Assembly: GCF_011059185.1 (NCBI RefSeq)
Contig: NZ_JAALFE010000001.1
Coordinates: forward strand, 401,532-465,531
DNA from: Paragemmobacter kunshanensis
Lineage (GTDB): Bacteria > Pseudomonadota > Alphaproteobacteria > Rhodobacterales > Rhodobacteraceae
Reading direction: 5' to 3'
DNA length: 64,000 nucleotides
The translations under genes were made by a program, and so were the position numbers. Each line of letters begins with the position of its first letter. The stretch's first letter is position 1. Under the pieces are notes generated by a model. The model saw nothing but the letters and a program-made list of their open reading frames with translations. It made no database searches and was not told where the DNA came from. Shown in pieces: positions 1 through 9,656 of the stretch.

Positions 1-1
1 C

Positions 2-952
2 GTCGTGCCGGAAATCGCGGCGCGGGCTCATGCGGAAAAGCTGGATGACTGCGTGGAGAAGGCGCTGGATCTTGCCGGGCTGCGGCTTGACGATGTGGAC
101 GGGGTTGCTGTGACGGCGGGGCCCGGGCTGATCGGGGGGGTGCTGTCTGGCGTGATGCTGGCGCGCGGGGTTGCGATTGGTGCGGGAAAGCCACTGATCG
201 GTGTCAACCATCTGGCCGGGCATGCCCTGACCCCGCGGCTGACGCATGGGCTGGCCTTTCCCTATCTGATGCTGCTGGTTTCGGGCGGGCATTGCCAGTT
301 CCTGATCGCGGAAGGCGTGGACAGGTTTCATCGGCTGGGCGGAACCATTGATGACGCGCCGGGAGAGGCCTTCGACAAGACGGCCAAGCTGCTGGGCCTG
401 CCGCAACCGGGCGGGCCGAGCGTGGAGGCCGAGGCCGCGCTGGGCGATGAGGGGCGTTTCGTCTTTCCCCGGCCCCTGCTGGACCGGCCCGGCTGCGATC
501 TGAGCTTTTCGGGGCTGAAGACTGCCCTGCTGCGGGCCCGCGATGCCCTTGTGGCCGAGAAGGGCGGGATCACGGTGCAGGATCGGCGGGATCTCTGTGC
601 CGGTTTCCAGGCGGCGGTGGCGGCGGTCCTGGCCGAAAAGACAGGGCGCGCGCTGCTGTCCTATCTGGCGCTTTCACCGGCAGAGCCGGCGTTGGCCGTG
701 GCCGGGGGAGTCGCGGCGAACAGGGCCATTCGGGCGGTGTTAGAGACTGTTTCAAGCAAGGTTGATGTGCGGTTCATCGCCCCGCCCCTGCCCTTGTGCA
801 CCGACAATGCCGCCATGATCGCCTGGGCCGGGATCGAACGCTTCCGCGCCGGGCTTGGCGATGAGGCGGATCTTGTCGCCCGCCCGCGATGGCCGCTGGA
901 CAGCCAGGCCGCGCCGATGATCGGGTCTGGCAAGAAGGGGGCAAAGGCATGA
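2..952 (+). CDS. tsaD: tRNA N6-adenosine threonylcarbamoyltransferase TsaD, 5'-truncated by window edge
   Basis: Kae1/TsaD-family enzyme that, with TsaB and TsaE, transfers the threonylcarbamoyl group to A37 of ANN-decoding tRNAs in the cytosol. The frame is open from the left edge, so roughly the first 45 residues lie outside the window; the visible protein starts [16 protein letters not shown], a typical internal stretch. The metal-binding HxxxH (NHLAGHA) lies about 70 residues in, followed by LVSGGHC and the late [10 protein letters not shown] loop, all intact. The stop overlaps the gpsA start as ATGA, implying translational coupling. The partner ATPase gene tsaE is about 20 kb away at 21139. 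Confidence 0.95.
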   Translation, partial: VVPEIAARAHAEKLDDCVEKALDLAGLRLDDVDGVAVTAGPGLIGGVLSGVMLARGVAIGAGKPLIGVNHLAGHALTPRLTHGLAFPYLMLLVSGGHCQFLIAEGVDRFHRLGGTIDDAPGEAFDKTAKLLGLPQPGGPSVEAEAALGDEGRFVFPRPLLDRPGCDLSFSGLKTALLRARDALVAEKGGITVQDRRDLCAGFQAAVAAVLAEKTGRALLSYLALSPAEPALAVAGGVAANRAIRAVLETVSSKVDVRFIAPPLPLCTDNAAMIAWAGIERFRAGLGDEADLVARPRWPLDSQAAPMIGSGKKGAKA

Positions 953-1911
953 TCGGCATTGCAGGCGCGGGGTCCTTTGGAACGGCGCTTGCCATCGCGC
1001 TTGGGCGTGAGGGGCGGCGGGTGACGCTTTGGGCACGTGATCCCGCGCAGGTGGCCGAGATGGAACGAACAAGGCGCAACGAGGCGCGATTGCCGGGCGT
1101 CGATCTTCCCGGAAACGTCACTGTTACAGCGGAAATGGGGGATCTTGCGGCTGCGGACATGGTTCTGCTTTCGGTGCCGATGCAATCCCTGCGCCCGCTG
1201 CTTGCCGGGCCGGGGCGGCAGTTGAACGGCCTTCCGCTGGTTGCCTGCTGCAAGGGGATCGACCTGGCGGCCCTGACCGGGCCTTCCGCCATCCTGGCCG
1301 CCTGCTGCCCCCTATCCGTGGCGGCCATCCTGACCGGGCCGAGTTTCGCGGCGGATATCGCGCGGGGTTTGCCCACCGCGCTGACATTGGCCTGCGCGGA
1401 TGACGCTGCATCCGAACGCCTGCAGGCGGCGCTTTCGACCCCGGTTCTGCGGCTTTATCGCAGCGATGACGTGCTGGGTGCGGAACTGGGTGGGGCGCTT
1501 AAGAACGTGATCGCCATCGCGGCGGGCGTCGTGATCGGGGCCGGTCTGGGTGACAGTGCGCGCGCGGCGCTGATGACGCGGGGCTATGCCGAGATGCTGC
1601 GCCTTGCGACCGCCCGGGGGGCGAAAGCCGAAACGTTGGCGGGGCTTTCGGGGCTGGGGGATCTGGTGCTGACCTGCACGTCGGAGCAATCGCGGAACTT
1701 CCGGTTCGGGCTGGCGCTCGGATCGGGGAAGGGGTTCGATCCTTCAATCACGGTCGAGGGTGCGGCGACGGCGAAAGCAGTCTCTGACATTGCCGAAAAG
1801 GCGGGAATCGACCTGCCGGTGACGGCCATGGTTGCTGCATTGATCGAGGGCAGGCTTGACCTTTCCACTGCGATGCAGACCCTGCTTTCCAGACCGCTGA
1901 AGAAGGAGTGA
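949..1911 (+). CDS. gpsA: NAD(P)-dependent glycerol-3-phosphate dehydrogenase GpsA
   Basis: Reduces dihydroxyacetone phosphate to sn-glycerol 3-phosphate for phospholipid synthesis. The 320-residue product has the usual length. It carries an N-terminal nucleotide-binding glycine motif (GAGSFGTA, residues 6-13), CCKGID (Lys102), [11 protein letters not shown] near 130-140, and GALKNV with the likely catalytic Lys185, followed by the [14 protein letters not shown] segment. The ATG at 949 was chosen because it overlaps the tsaD stop (ATGA) and begins exactly at the Rossmann strand; an upstream in-frame ATG at 889 would add 20 residues of tsaD-encoded sequence with no family support. The tsaD-gpsA pairing is common in this family. 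Confidence 0.96.
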   Translation: MIGIAGAGSFGTALAIALGREGRRVTLWARDPAQVAEMERTRRNEARLPGVDLPGNVTVTAEMGDLAAADMVLLSVPMQSLRPLLAGPGRQLNGLPLVACCKGIDLAALTGPSAILAACCPLSVAAILTGPSFAADIARGLPTALTLACADDAASERLQAALSTPVLRLYRSDDVLGAELGGALKNVIAIAAGVVIGAGLGDSARAALMTRGYAEMLRLATARGAKAETLAGLSGLGDLVLTCTSEQSRNFRFGLALGSGKGFDPSITVEGAATAKAVSDIAEKAGIDLPVTAMVAALIEGRLDLSTAMQTLLSRPLKKE

Positions 1912-1914
1912 TCC

Positions 1915-2187
1915 ATGCGTGTGGCACTGATCTGCATCGACAAGCCCGGGCATCTGCATGTCCGGCAGGAGAACCGCGCGGCCCATCTGGCGCATATCGA
2001 GGCTTCGGGTCTGGTCGAGATGGCCGGTCCATTTCTGAATGCCGCAGGCGAGATGTGCGGATCGCTGGTGGTGCTGTCGGTGGACCGCATGGAACAGGCG
2101 CAGGACTGGGCGGCGAATGATCCCTATGCGAAGGCGGGGTTGTTCCAGTCAGTCGACCTGCGGGAATGGAAGAAGGTGATCGGCTGA
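1915..2187 (+). CDS. YciI-like domain protein
   Basis: A 90-residue single-domain protein of the YciI-like (dimeric alpha-beta barrel, DUF1428/ABM-like) family. Visible family features are the N-terminal strand MRVALICIDKPGH, an R-x3-H helix (ENRAAHLAHIE), LVEMAGPFLNAAGEM in the middle and the acidic DWAANDPYAKAGLF segment near the C-terminus. No specific reaction is established for most members. It starts 4 bases after gpsA behind a good AAGGAG ribosome site, and its stop overlaps the next start, so it is the middle gene of a tsaD-gpsA-yciI-EVE run that is frequent in Rhodobacterales. Confidence 0.85.
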   Translation: MRVALICIDKPGHLHVRQENRAAHLAHIEASGLVEMAGPFLNAAGEMCGSLVVLSVDRMEQAQDWAANDPYAKAGLFQSVDLREWKKVIG

Positions 2188-2606
2188 TGCCCTTCTGGCT
2201 GTTCAAATCAGAGCCGGACGTCTTTGGCTGGGCAGAACAGGCAGCCAAGGGAGAGGCGGGCGAGGAATGGACCGGCGTGCGGAACTATCAGGCCCGCAAC
2301 AACATGCGCGCCATGCGGTGCGGCGATCTTGGGTTCTTCTATCATTCCAACATCGGCAAGGAGATTGTCGGGATCGTGGAAGTCATCCGCGAAAGCGCCC
2401 CTGACAGCACGACGGATGATCCCAGATGGGATTGCGTGATGGTCAAGGCCGTGCGCCCCCTGCCGCGCCCGGTTTCGCTGGACCGTTGCAAGCTGGAGCC
2501 GGGGCTGGAGCAGATGGCGCTGGTGAAAAACACACGGCTGTCCGTTCAGCCGGTGTCTGACGCGGAATGGCAGATCGTGTGCCGATTGGGCGGGTTGGAA
2601 GGATGA
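2187..2606 (+). CDS. EVE domain-containing protein
   Basis: A 139-residue protein consisting essentially of one EVE domain, a PUA-like fold thought to bind modified bases in DNA or RNA. The signature opening MPFWLFKSEPDVFGW, the GVRNYQARNNMR segment and GFFYHSNIGKEIVGIVEV are typical of the thymocyte-nuclear-protein-1 type. The start at 2187 overlaps the preceding stop (TGATG) and gives the canonical WLFKSEP beginning; upstream in-frame codons would add only YciI-derived residues. It ends the tsaD operon; a GC-rich hairpin follows within 10 bases. The cellular role of bacterial stand-alone EVE proteins is not settled. Confidence 0.93.
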   Translation: MPFWLFKSEPDVFGWAEQAAKGEAGEEWTGVRNYQARNNMRAMRCGDLGFFYHSNIGKEIVGIVEVIRESAPDSTTDDPRWDCVMVKAVRPLPRPVSLDRCKLEPGLEQMALVKNTRLSVQPVSDAEWQIVCRLGGLEG

Positions 2607-2612
2607 ACGGAA

Positions 2613-2645
2613 ATGGGGGGCCCGCACCCCTACGGAGCCCCCCAT
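2613..2645 (+). terminator. candidate hairpin terminator after the EVE gene
   Basis: Perfect 9-base arms ATGGGGGGC and GCCCCCCAT enclose a 15-base loop directly after the EVE stop codon. There is no T-run, so it is either a weak intrinsic terminator or an RNA-stabilising end. Confidence 0.4.
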
Positions 2646-2769
2646 CCACCCCACGCGCCCCCCGTGCACCGCGCGTGATATGAAGAAGGGATCCGGACTT
2701 GCTGCCCTAGTCTGAGGATGGCCGGATTCGACCGCAGAAGCAAAGGCATAGTACGCGGCATTTTAGTCA

Positions 2770-2802
2770 AAGGCACCCACCCGGCAGGGGATGGGATGCC
2801 TT
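2770..2802. terminator. hairpin between convergent EVE and DUF2853 genes
   Basis: AAGGCA and TGCCTT arms with inner CCC/GGG pairing form a stem in the gap between two convergent genes. No T-run follows on either strand. The rest of the 2607-2818 gap shows no gene that I can support. Confidence 0.3.
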
Positions 2803-2818
2803 GAAGGGGACGGGCCGG

Positions 2819-3160
2819 TCAGCCGTAGACCTTTTCCTTGCCGAAATGCTTGACCAGCATGTAATAGACCACGGGCCGATACTTGTTCCTTTCGGAGCGG
2901 CCATAGGTATCAATCACGGCATTGATCGCTTCCATCAGCTTGGGCGAATCCGGCAGGCCCAGCTTCTTCATCAGGAAGTTCTTCTTCACCGTTTCGAGTT
3001 CCGATTGGTCGGAGCCTGCGACGGTTTCGCTGTCGGCGCTGTAGATTGCAGGGCCGCAGCCGATCGTCACCTTTTCAAGCAAGGCCATGTCAGGCGTCAT
3101 CTTGCATTTGGTTTTCAAATCTTCGGCGTATTTCGCTATCAGTTCGGCTCGTTTGCTCAT
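2819..3160 (-). CDS. DUF2853 family protein
   Basis: A 113-residue, soluble, mostly helical protein matching the DUF2853 family. Recognisable segments are the opening MSKRAELIAKYAEDLK, an IGCGPAIYSADSETVAGSD stretch, ETVKKNFLMKKLGL, and a C-terminal KYRPVVYYMLVKHFGKE. Function is unknown. I chose the ATG at 3160; a TTG nine bases upstream is in frame and sits closer to an AGGGAG box, so the true start could be three residues earlier. The gene is monocistronic, converging on the EVE gene and divided from ahcY by that gene's terminator. Confidence 0.85.
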   Translation of the reverse strand: MSKRAELIAKYAEDLKTKCKMTPDMALLEKVTIGCGPAIYSADSETVAGSDQSELETVKKNFLMKKLGLPDSPKLMEAINAVIDTYGRSERNKYRPVVYYMLVKHFGKEKVYG

Positions 3161-3261
3161 GGCCTTCAATCACTCCCTGAACGTCATCGGCTGTCCTGCA
3201 ACCGCATAGAAATCTTAAGGGGCGGACCACGGGATGCAAAAGGATTTATCGACTGGTCAGG

Positions 3262-3293
3262 AAAAACCCCGCCAGACACGCGGTCTGGCGGGG
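3262..3293 (-). terminator. rho-independent terminator of ahcY
   Basis: On the minus strand an 11-base stem (CCCCGCCAGAC / GTCTGGCGGGG, 3267-3293) with a 5-base loop is followed by five T residues (A-run 3262-3266 on the plus strand). It sits 29 bases after the ahcY stop and is the cleanest intrinsic terminator in the left half of the window. Confidence 0.9.
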
Positions 3294-3321
3294 CATGGCG
3301 GGCCAATCGAGGCCGGTCGGC

Positions 3322-4722
<1,401 letters not shown>

Positions 4723-4756
4723 GTGCCGTTGCTCCTTGAACCTTTATTTGGGGCGG

Positions 4757-4785
4757 CAGATAGCACGGGATGACGTCACCGACAA
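4757..4785 (-). promoter_or_regulatory. candidate sigma-70-type promoter of ahcY
   Basis: Reading the minus strand, TTGTCG (4785-4780) is followed after 17 bases by TATCTG (4762-4757), about 35 bases before the ahcY start. The spacer contains the perfect 8-base palindrome TGACGTCA (4771-4778). I looked for SAM-II and SAH riboswitch features in this leader and saw none. Confidence 0.5.
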
Positions 4786-4788
4786 TGG

Positions 4789-4803
4789 AACGGTGATTAA
4801 CGG
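4789..4803. promoter_or_regulatory. AACGG direct repeat, possible activator site upstream of ahcY
   Basis: Two copies of AACGG (4789-4793 and 4799-4803) lie one helical turn apart immediately upstream of the proposed ahcY -35 element. This is where a LysR-type activator such as HvrB would contact DNA. The assignment is positional only. Confidence 0.3.
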
Positions 4804-4831
4804 AAGGACGACAGGGGAAGGCCGCGCAGTC

Positions 4832-5440
4832 ATGAAACAACCCCGCGCCTGGCAGCGCATGCTTTCGGGCCGCAGGCTGGATCTTCTGGATCCCACGCCT
4901 GTGGATATCGAGATCGAGGATATCGCGCACGGGCTTGCCTTCGTTGCGCGCTGGAATGGCCAGACACGGGGCGACTGGCCCTATTCGGTGGCGGAACATT
5001 CGCTGCTGGTCGAGATGATCTTCAGCCGCGCAAATCCCGGCATAGCGACGCGGTGGCAGTTGGCGGCGCTGCTGCATGACGCCCCGGAATATGTGATCGG
5101 CGACATGATCAGCCCGGTGAAGGCCGCCATCGGGCCGGACTATGGGGCGCTGGACGAGCGTCTGACGGCGGCGGTGCATCTGCGCTTTGGGCTGCCGGCC
5201 ACGCTGCCGCCTGCGATCAAGAAGGCAATCAAGGCCGCCGACAAGATCTCGGCCTGGCTTGAAGCGGTGCAGATCGCCGGGTTTTCAGGGGAAGAGGCGG
5301 ATCGTTTCTTCGGCAAGCCCGATGCGCTGATCCTGCGCGGTCTGGAGATACGGCTTCGTCCGCCCGCTGTGGTGCGGGCGGACTATGTGGCAAGGCATGA
5401 ACAACTGCTGGCAGCCTGCACGGTTCAGCCACCCAGTTGA
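4832..5440 (+). CDS. HD-domain phosphohydrolase, YfbR-like 5'-nucleotidase fold
   Basis: A 202-residue HD-superfamily protein, probably a metal-dependent nucleotide or nucleoside-phosphate hydrolase. The metal and catalytic residues are visible: His56 (YSVAEHSLLV), the HD pair His82-Asp83 followed by Glu86 (LLHDAPEY), and Asp137 (KAADKISAWLE), spaced as in the YfbR 5'-deoxynucleotidase group. The length is close to that family. The start at 4832 follows an AGGGGAAGG box by about 10 bases; longer in-frame starts run back into the ahcY promoter. It is divergent from ahcY, and its 3' end overlaps a small minus-strand ORF by 16 bases. Substrate unknown. Confidence 0.85.
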   Translation: MKQPRAWQRMLSGRRLDLLDPTPVDIEIEDIAHGLAFVARWNGQTRGDWPYSVAEHSLLVEMIFSRANPGIATRWQLAALLHDAPEYVIGDMISPVKAAIGPDYGALDERLTAAVHLRFGLPATLPPAIKKAIKAADKISAWLEAVQIAGFSGEEADRFFGKPDALILRGLEIRLRPPAVVRADYVARHEQLLAACTVQPPS

Positions 5441-5577
5441 TTGGGCGGGGTGAAGGGGCCCGGCCGTTCGGCGCCGCGGCTGCCGTCATGCGGGGCGGGG
5501 CGGCGCTTGTGGTTCGTCTGGTGCTGCAAGCTTTGGCCGGTGGCCAGAAGCAGCGCTTCTGCAATGATCTGTAACAT
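5425..5577 (-). CDS. small ORF, 50 residues, unknown
   Basis: A short minus-strand frame encoding MLQIIAEALLLATGQ followed by a Gln/His/Arg/Pro-rich tail ending PNQLGG. Its ATG is preceded by AAAGGGA at a proper distance (spacing about 6), and the first 15 residues form an amphipathic or membrane-associating helix. It fills most of the gap between the HD gene and the LysR gene and is divergent from the latter, with the AT-rich interval 5578-5675 serving both. No homologue is recognised. It might be a real small protein, or a leader or regulatory ORF. Confidence 0.4.
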   Translation of the reverse strand: MLQIIAEALLLATGQSLQHQTNHKRRPAPHDGSRGAERPGPFTPPNQLGG

Positions 5578-5675
5578 CTGATGTCCCTTTCCATTCGCTG
5601 GACTTGGCTTTTCTAGCCTTTTCTGTTGCTATCTCCTAATCAGAAAACTTTCAAAACTGTTAGTCTGGCTATCAT

Positions 5676-6551
5676 ATGGCGATCAACTGGCGTGATCTTC
5701 CCCCGCTCTCTGCCCTGCGCGCCTTTGCCGCCGTGGCGGAGCTTGGCGGCTTTTCCCAGGCGGCGCGGGCGTTGAATGTCACCCATGCGGCGGTGGCACA
5801 GCAGGTGCGCGCGCTTGAGGCGCTGATGGATACGCCACTGGTCGCGCGGGATGGGCGCGGGATGGCGCTGACCGCGGAAGGCCAGCAACTTGCACAGGCC
5901 CTGGCGGACGGGTTCGGCACGATCGCATCGGGCGTTGCCGCCCTGCGGGCCGGGGGATCGGATCGCCCGGTGCGCATCACGCTGACGGCCAGTTTCGCCA
6001 GCCAATGGCTCATGCCACGGTTGAAGGATTTCTGGGACCTGCATCCCGACATCGCCCTGTCCCTGCATCCCGACGCGCGCGTTTCGGACCTGCGGCGCGA
6101 TGGCATGGATCTGGGCATCCGCTATGGCAACGGCGATTGGCCCGGCGTGACCGCGCGATTTCTGGCCCCGGCGCGGATGGCCATTGCGGCCGCGCCCGAC
6201 CTGCTGGATGGGCGCGAGAACCTTTCGACTGCCGAGATGCAGGAGATGGAATGGATTCTGGCGCGCGACTGGCCCGAGCAGGAGAACTATCTTCGCAGTC
6301 TTGGTCTGGATCCCCGGACCCTGAGCCGCACGGATTTTGTCAACGAGGAGTTGTCGCTTGCCGCGGCGCGCCAGGGGCTGGGCCTAGTAGTGGAAAGCCT
6401 GGCGCTGATGGAGGATGATCTGGAAGAAGGGCGGCTGATCCTGCTGCATGACAGCAAGGATCGCCTGCCCGCCTATTTCATCGTCACAAGCCCGGGGCCG
6501 CAGCGCGCGGCCACCAGGGCCTTTCTCAAATGGCTCGAATCAGCGGCCTGA
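5676..6551 (+). CDS. hvrB: LysR-family regulator, candidate HvrB
   Basis: A 291-residue LysR-type regulator with an N-terminal winged helix-turn-helix (GGFSQAARALNVTHAAVAQQ, about residues 24-43), the RALEALMDTPLVARDGRG wing and a GcvA-like effector domain starting near residue 92 (PVRITLTASFASQWLMPRL). In Rhodobacter capsulatus, hvrB lies between hvrA and ahcY and activates ahcY; here a LysR gene occupies the same interval, convergent with hvrA and separated from ahcY only by the HD gene and a small ORF. That position is the basis of the name. No clear ribosome site precedes the ATG, which lies in an AT-rich stretch, so a leaderless message is possible. The stop abuts the hvrA stop (TGATCA). 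Confidence 0.65.
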   Translation: MAINWRDLPPLSALRAFAAVAELGGFSQAARALNVTHAAVAQQVRALEALMDTPLVARDGRGMALTAEGQQLAQALADGFGTIASGVAALRAGGSDRPVRITLTASFASQWLMPRLKDFWDLHPDIALSLHPDARVSDLRRDGMDLGIRYGNGDWPGVTARFLAPARMAIAAAPDLLDGRENLSTAEMQEMEWILARDWPEQENYLRSLGLDPRTLSRTDFVNEELSLAAARQGLGLVVESLALMEDDLEEGRLILLHDSKDRLPAYFIVTSPGPQRAATRAFLKWLESAA

Positions 6552-6866
6552 TCAGAGCGCCATGTCCTCGGGCTTTTTGCCGGAAGCCAATGCATCGGCA
6601 AACCAGCGCGGTTTGCGCCCGCGGCCGGACCAGGTATCCGATTTGTCGGCTGGATTTGCGTATTTCGCCGAAGCCGGGGCACGCTTGCGCGGGGCGGTCG
6701 CGCCAGTCAATTCGGCCAGGGAGAAACCGAGTTCGCGGGCCTTTTCCTCCAGTTCTGCGAGGGCCGCACGTTTCTTGCGGTCTTCAAAACCGGCGATTGC
6801 CTTTCCGACCTGTGACTGAAGTTCCTTCAATTCCTTCAGCGACATCGAATTGAGGTCGAGGTTCAT
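6552..6866 (-). CDS. hvrA: H-NS-family nucleoid-associated regulator HvrA (Spb)
   Basis: A 104-residue H-NS/HvrA-type DNA-binding protein. Residues 1-50 form a predicted coiled-coil dimerisation region (LKELKELQSQVGKAIAGFED), followed by an Ala/Lys/Pro linker and the C-terminal H-NS-like DNA-binding core SDTWSGRGRKPRWFADAL. In photosynthetic relatives HvrA/Spb tunes photosynthesis and nitrogen genes. The ATG at 6866 follows AAGGAG by eight bases; the in-frame codons further upstream lack this. It lies 68 bases after regA in the same direction, so senC-regA-hvrA is likely one transcription unit, as in Rhodobacter. Confidence 0.93.
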   Translation of the reverse strand: MNLDLNSMSLKELKELQSQVGKAIAGFEDRKKRAALAELEEKARELGFSLAELTGATAPRKRAPASAKYANPADKSDTWSGRGRKPRWFADALASGKKPEDMAL

Positions 6867-6934
6867 TTCGGCACACTCCTTATGGCGAATGCCTGCCGTT
6901 ATTGCCGAATTGCGCCGCGAATTCAATAAAGGGA

Positions 6935-7489
6935 TTATTTGGGGCTGCGTTTTGCCAGAATGCGCTGCAGAGTCCGGCGATGCATGCTGAGGCGACGCGC
7001 GGTTTCCGATACATTGCGATCACACATTTCATAGACGCGCTGAATATGTTCCCACCGCACGCGATCCGCCGACATCGGGTTTTCCGGCGGAGCGGGAAGG
7101 GTTTCCGTGCGGGACAGAAGCGCATTCATCACGTCATTGGCATCTGCCGGCTTAGACAGGTAATCCGTGGCGCCGATCTTTACCGCGGCGACGGCCGTTG
7201 CGATTGCCCCATATCCGGTAAGAACGACGATCCGGCAATCCGGACGGCGTTCGCGCAGGGTTTCCACGACGTCGAGTCCGTTTCCATCCTCGAGCCGCAG
7301 ATCGACGACGGCGTAGGCAGGGGGCCGCGCCATGGCGATGGCCCGGCCAGCCGCCACGCTTTCCGCCGTTTCAGGGACGAAACCGCGCTTTTCCATCGCC
7401 TTTGCAAGCCGCTTCACAAAGGGTTCGTCATCATCGACGAGCAGGAGCGTACGGTCCGCGCCAAGCTCGGCAATCAGGTCGTCAGCCAT
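6935..7489 (-). CDS. regA: redox response regulator RegA/PrrA/ActR
   Basis: A 184-residue two-component regulator, the usual RegA/PrrA length. The receiver domain has the acidic cluster Asp19-Asp21 (LLLVDDDEPF), phosphoacceptor Asp63 (VVDLRLEDGNG), Thr91 and Lys113 (YLSKPAD). A proline-rich linker (LPAPPENP) leads to the Fis-type helix-turn-helix SETARRLSMHRRTLQRILAK at the C-terminus. With RegB it senses quinone-pool redox state and controls respiration, carbon fixation and, where present, photosynthesis. The start at 7489 gives the canonical MADD N-terminus. It lies between senC and hvrA. Confidence 0.97.
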   Translation of the reverse strand: MADDLIAELGADRTLLLVDDDEPFVKRLAKAMEKRGFVPETAESVAAGRAIAMARPPAYAVVDLRLEDGNGLDVVETLRERRPDCRIVVLTGYGAIATAVAAVKIGATDYLSKPADANDVMNALLSRTETLPAPPENPMSADRVRWEHIQRVYEMCDRNVSETARRLSMHRRTLQRILAKRSPK

Positions 7490-7562
7490 CGGGTTCCCCT
7501 TTGTTCTGTTCTTGCCGCAAAAGGTAGGCGGGAATGGCGGCAGCGTCAAACTGAACCAAAGG

Positions 7563-8174
7563 TCAATGCGTCAGGAAGCAGGCCGTGCGTTCGGCCATTT
7601 GTTCGGCGGTTTCATCCCGCTTGAAAAAATCCACGAAGCCGGTCTCGGGCAGGACGAGGTAGGTAAATGTCGAGTGATCGACCAGGTAGTAATCCGGATC
7701 ATCCGAATCCTGTTTGCGGAAATAGGTCTTGTATGCCTGGGATGCGGCCTTGACCTGTTCTTCGCTGCCAGTCAGGCCGATCATCCTGGGATGAAGGTTC
7801 GCCGCGAAGTCGCGAACCACCTCGGGCGTATCACGGGCCGGATCAATGGAGATGAATACCGGCGTGACGTCAAAGCCGCGCTCTTCCAGGATATCGACTG
7901 CTTCTACATTGCGCGCATTATCCAGAGGGCAGACATCCGGACAGAAGGTATAACCGAAATAGACAAGGCTGGGTTTTGCAAGCACGTCCTTTTCGGTGAC
8001 GGTCGCGCCATCACCATTCACCAGCGTGAAAGGCCCGCCGATATCACCGCCAACCGCCCCTGCCCGGCATTCGGCAAAGCGATCATCCGATTTGCCAAGC
8101 TGACCGTAGGCAAACAGGCCACCGACCATGCCCACGACGACCGCCGCCGCCAGACCAGCATAAAGTTTGCTCAT
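7563..8174 (-). CDS. senC: SCO1/SenC/PrrC copper chaperone
   Basis: A 203-residue membrane-anchored, periplasm-facing thioredoxin-fold protein that delivers copper to the CuA or CuB site of cytochrome oxidase and influences signalling by RegB. A single N-terminal membrane helix spans about residues 5-23. The copper ligands are visible as Cys78 and Cys82 (TFCPDVCP) and His167 (YYLVDHSTFTY), with no loss. The start at 8174 follows AAGGAA; alternatives at 8207 and 8231 are less well placed. It is divergent from regB with a 92-base shared regulatory gap and heads the senC-regA-hvrA unit. Confidence 0.95.
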   Translation of the reverse strand: MSKLYAGLAAAVVVGMVGGLFAYGQLGKSDDRFAECRAGAVGGDIGGPFTLVNGDGATVTEKDVLAKPSLVYFGYTFCPDVCPLDNARNVEAVDILEERGFDVTPVFISIDPARDTPEVVRDFAANLHPRMIGLTGSEEQVKAASQAYKTYFRKQDSDDPDYYLVDHSTFTYLVLPETGFVDFFKRDETAEQMAERTACFLTH

Positions 8175-8266
8175 CCTGAAGTTCCTTGCATTCCCTGCTG
8201 CATTCATCGCCAACTCGGGGCGCAGGAACAATCCGTAACTTTGTCGCGCATGAGAAACAGACGCCC

Positions 8267-9655
8267 ATGATCAACCCGAGCCTCGGCCTTTTCGCACGCG
8301 ACACCCGCAGCGACTGGGTTCGCCTGCGGACCTTGATCCTGCTGCGCTGGATGGCGATCACCGGGCAACTGGCCGCGATCACTGTCGCGCATCATGTCTA
8401 TGGCATCCAGCTTCCGCTTGGCCTTTGCTACATGGCCGTGGGCGCATCCATCATCGCCAATCTTATTTCGATCTTCGTCTATCCGGAGAACAAGCGCCTT
8501 TCGGAATTCGAGGCGATGCTGACGCTGTTGTTCGACCTGTCTCAGCTTTCCTTCCTGCTTTATCTGACGGGCGGCCTGACAAATCCCTTTGCGCTGCTGA
8601 TCCTTGCGCCGGTCACGATTTCCGCTTCGGCACTGGAACTGCGGACGACGCTTCTGCTGGGTGCGCTGGCCATCCTCTTCACCTCGCTGATCTCTTTCGT
8701 GAACGTGCCGCTTTACTTCGCGGACGGAGAGATGCTGCGCGTGCCGCTTGTGTTCGAGTTCGGGTTCTGGTTGGCGATCGTGATCGGGATCGTCTTTCTG
8801 GGCCTTTATTCGCGGCGGATCGCGATGGAGATCAGATCCATGTCGGATGCACTGCTGGCGACGCAGATGGCGCTGGCGCGCGAGCAGAAGCTGACGGATC
8901 TGGGCGGGGTGGTGGCGGCTGCGGCGCATGAACTGGGCACGCCGCTGGCCACGATCAAGCTTGTCAGCGCCGAGATGATGGAAGAACTGGGCGATCACCC
9001 CGAGCTTCTGGAGGATGCCAGGCTGATCCGGGATCAGGCCGACAGATGCCGCGATATCCTGCGCGGCATGGGCCGAGCGGGAAAGGACGACCTGCATCTG
9101 CGGCAGGCGCCGCTGGCATCGCTGCTGCGCGAGGCGGCAGAGCCGCATATGGGGCGGGGAAAGCAGGTGGAATTCTCGCTAGCGCCCGGGCCATCGGGCA
9201 GCGAACGGCAGCCCACCGTCCTGCGTCGGCCCGAGGTGATCCACGGATTGCGGAACCTGATCCAGAATGCCGTCGACTTCGCGCGGACGACCGTCTGGGT
9301 GGATGGCGAATGGACCGACCGGCGCATCACCATCCGCATCGTCGATGATGGCGAAGGCTATCCGCCCCAGGTCATCGGCCGGATCGGGGATCCCTTTGTC
9401 AGATCGCGCAGATCGGCGCAGGAACTGGAGAAGAGGCCCGAATATGAAGGCATGGGTCTGGGCCTGTTCATCGCCAAGACCTTGCTGGAACGGACGGGGG
9501 CGGAACTGTCCTTTGCCAATGCCTCGGATCCCTTCCTGACCCCGGAAGAACGCCCTGACCGATGCGGCGCGATCGTGGAACTGGTCTGGGAGGCGAAGGA
9601 TCTGCTGGCCCCCGAAGCGGCCGAATTGGGCGAGAACCAGCGGTTCACCGTGTGA
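8267..9655 (+). CDS. regB: redox-sensing histidine kinase RegB/PrrB
   Basis: A 462-residue membrane histidine kinase. Six hydrophobic segments cover roughly residues 20-180; the ubiquinone-binding GGLTNPF box is at 102-108. The phosphoacceptor is His221 (AAAHELGTPLATIK), and the redox-active cysteine expected in the dimerisation region is Cys261 (DRCRDILRGMGR). The ATPase domain shows RNLIQNAVDFA, VDDGEGYP and GMGLGLFIAKTLLERTGAEL. All elements needed for quinone and thiol redox sensing are present, so the RegB-RegA system should be functional. It is transcribed away from senC-regA-hvrA and converges on the DeoR gene. Confidence 0.97.
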   Translation: MINPSLGLFARDTRSDWVRLRTLILLRWMAITGQLAAITVAHHVYGIQLPLGLCYMAVGASIIANLISIFVYPENKRLSEFEAMLTLLFDLSQLSFLLYLTGGLTNPFALLILAPVTISASALELRTTLLLGALAILFTSLISFVNVPLYFADGEMLRVPLVFEFGFWLAIVIGIVFLGLYSRRIAMEIRSMSDALLATQMALAREQKLTDLGGVVAAAAHELGTPLATIKLVSAEMMEELGDHPELLEDARLIRDQADRCRDILRGMGRAGKDDLHLRQAPLASLLREAAEPHMGRGKQVEFSLAPGPSGSERQPTVLRRPEVIHGLRNLIQNAVDFARTTVWVDGEWTDRRITIRIVDDGEGYPPQVIGRIGDPFVRSRRSAQELEKRPEYEGMGLGLFIAKTLLERTGAELSFANASDPFLTPEERPDRCGAIVELVWEAKDLLAPEAAELGENQRFTV

Positions 9656-9656
9656 C

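Noticed and set aside
4723..4831. SAM-II or SAH riboswitch in the ahcY leader
   Set aside because: The leader is only about 30 bases past the likely start site and shows none of the conserved riboswitch cores; promoter hexamers explain the region.
5229..5594. A 121-codon minus-strand frame covering the small-ORF region
   Set aside because: It uses a different frame, extends far into the HD gene and has shadow composition; the 50-residue frame is better supported.
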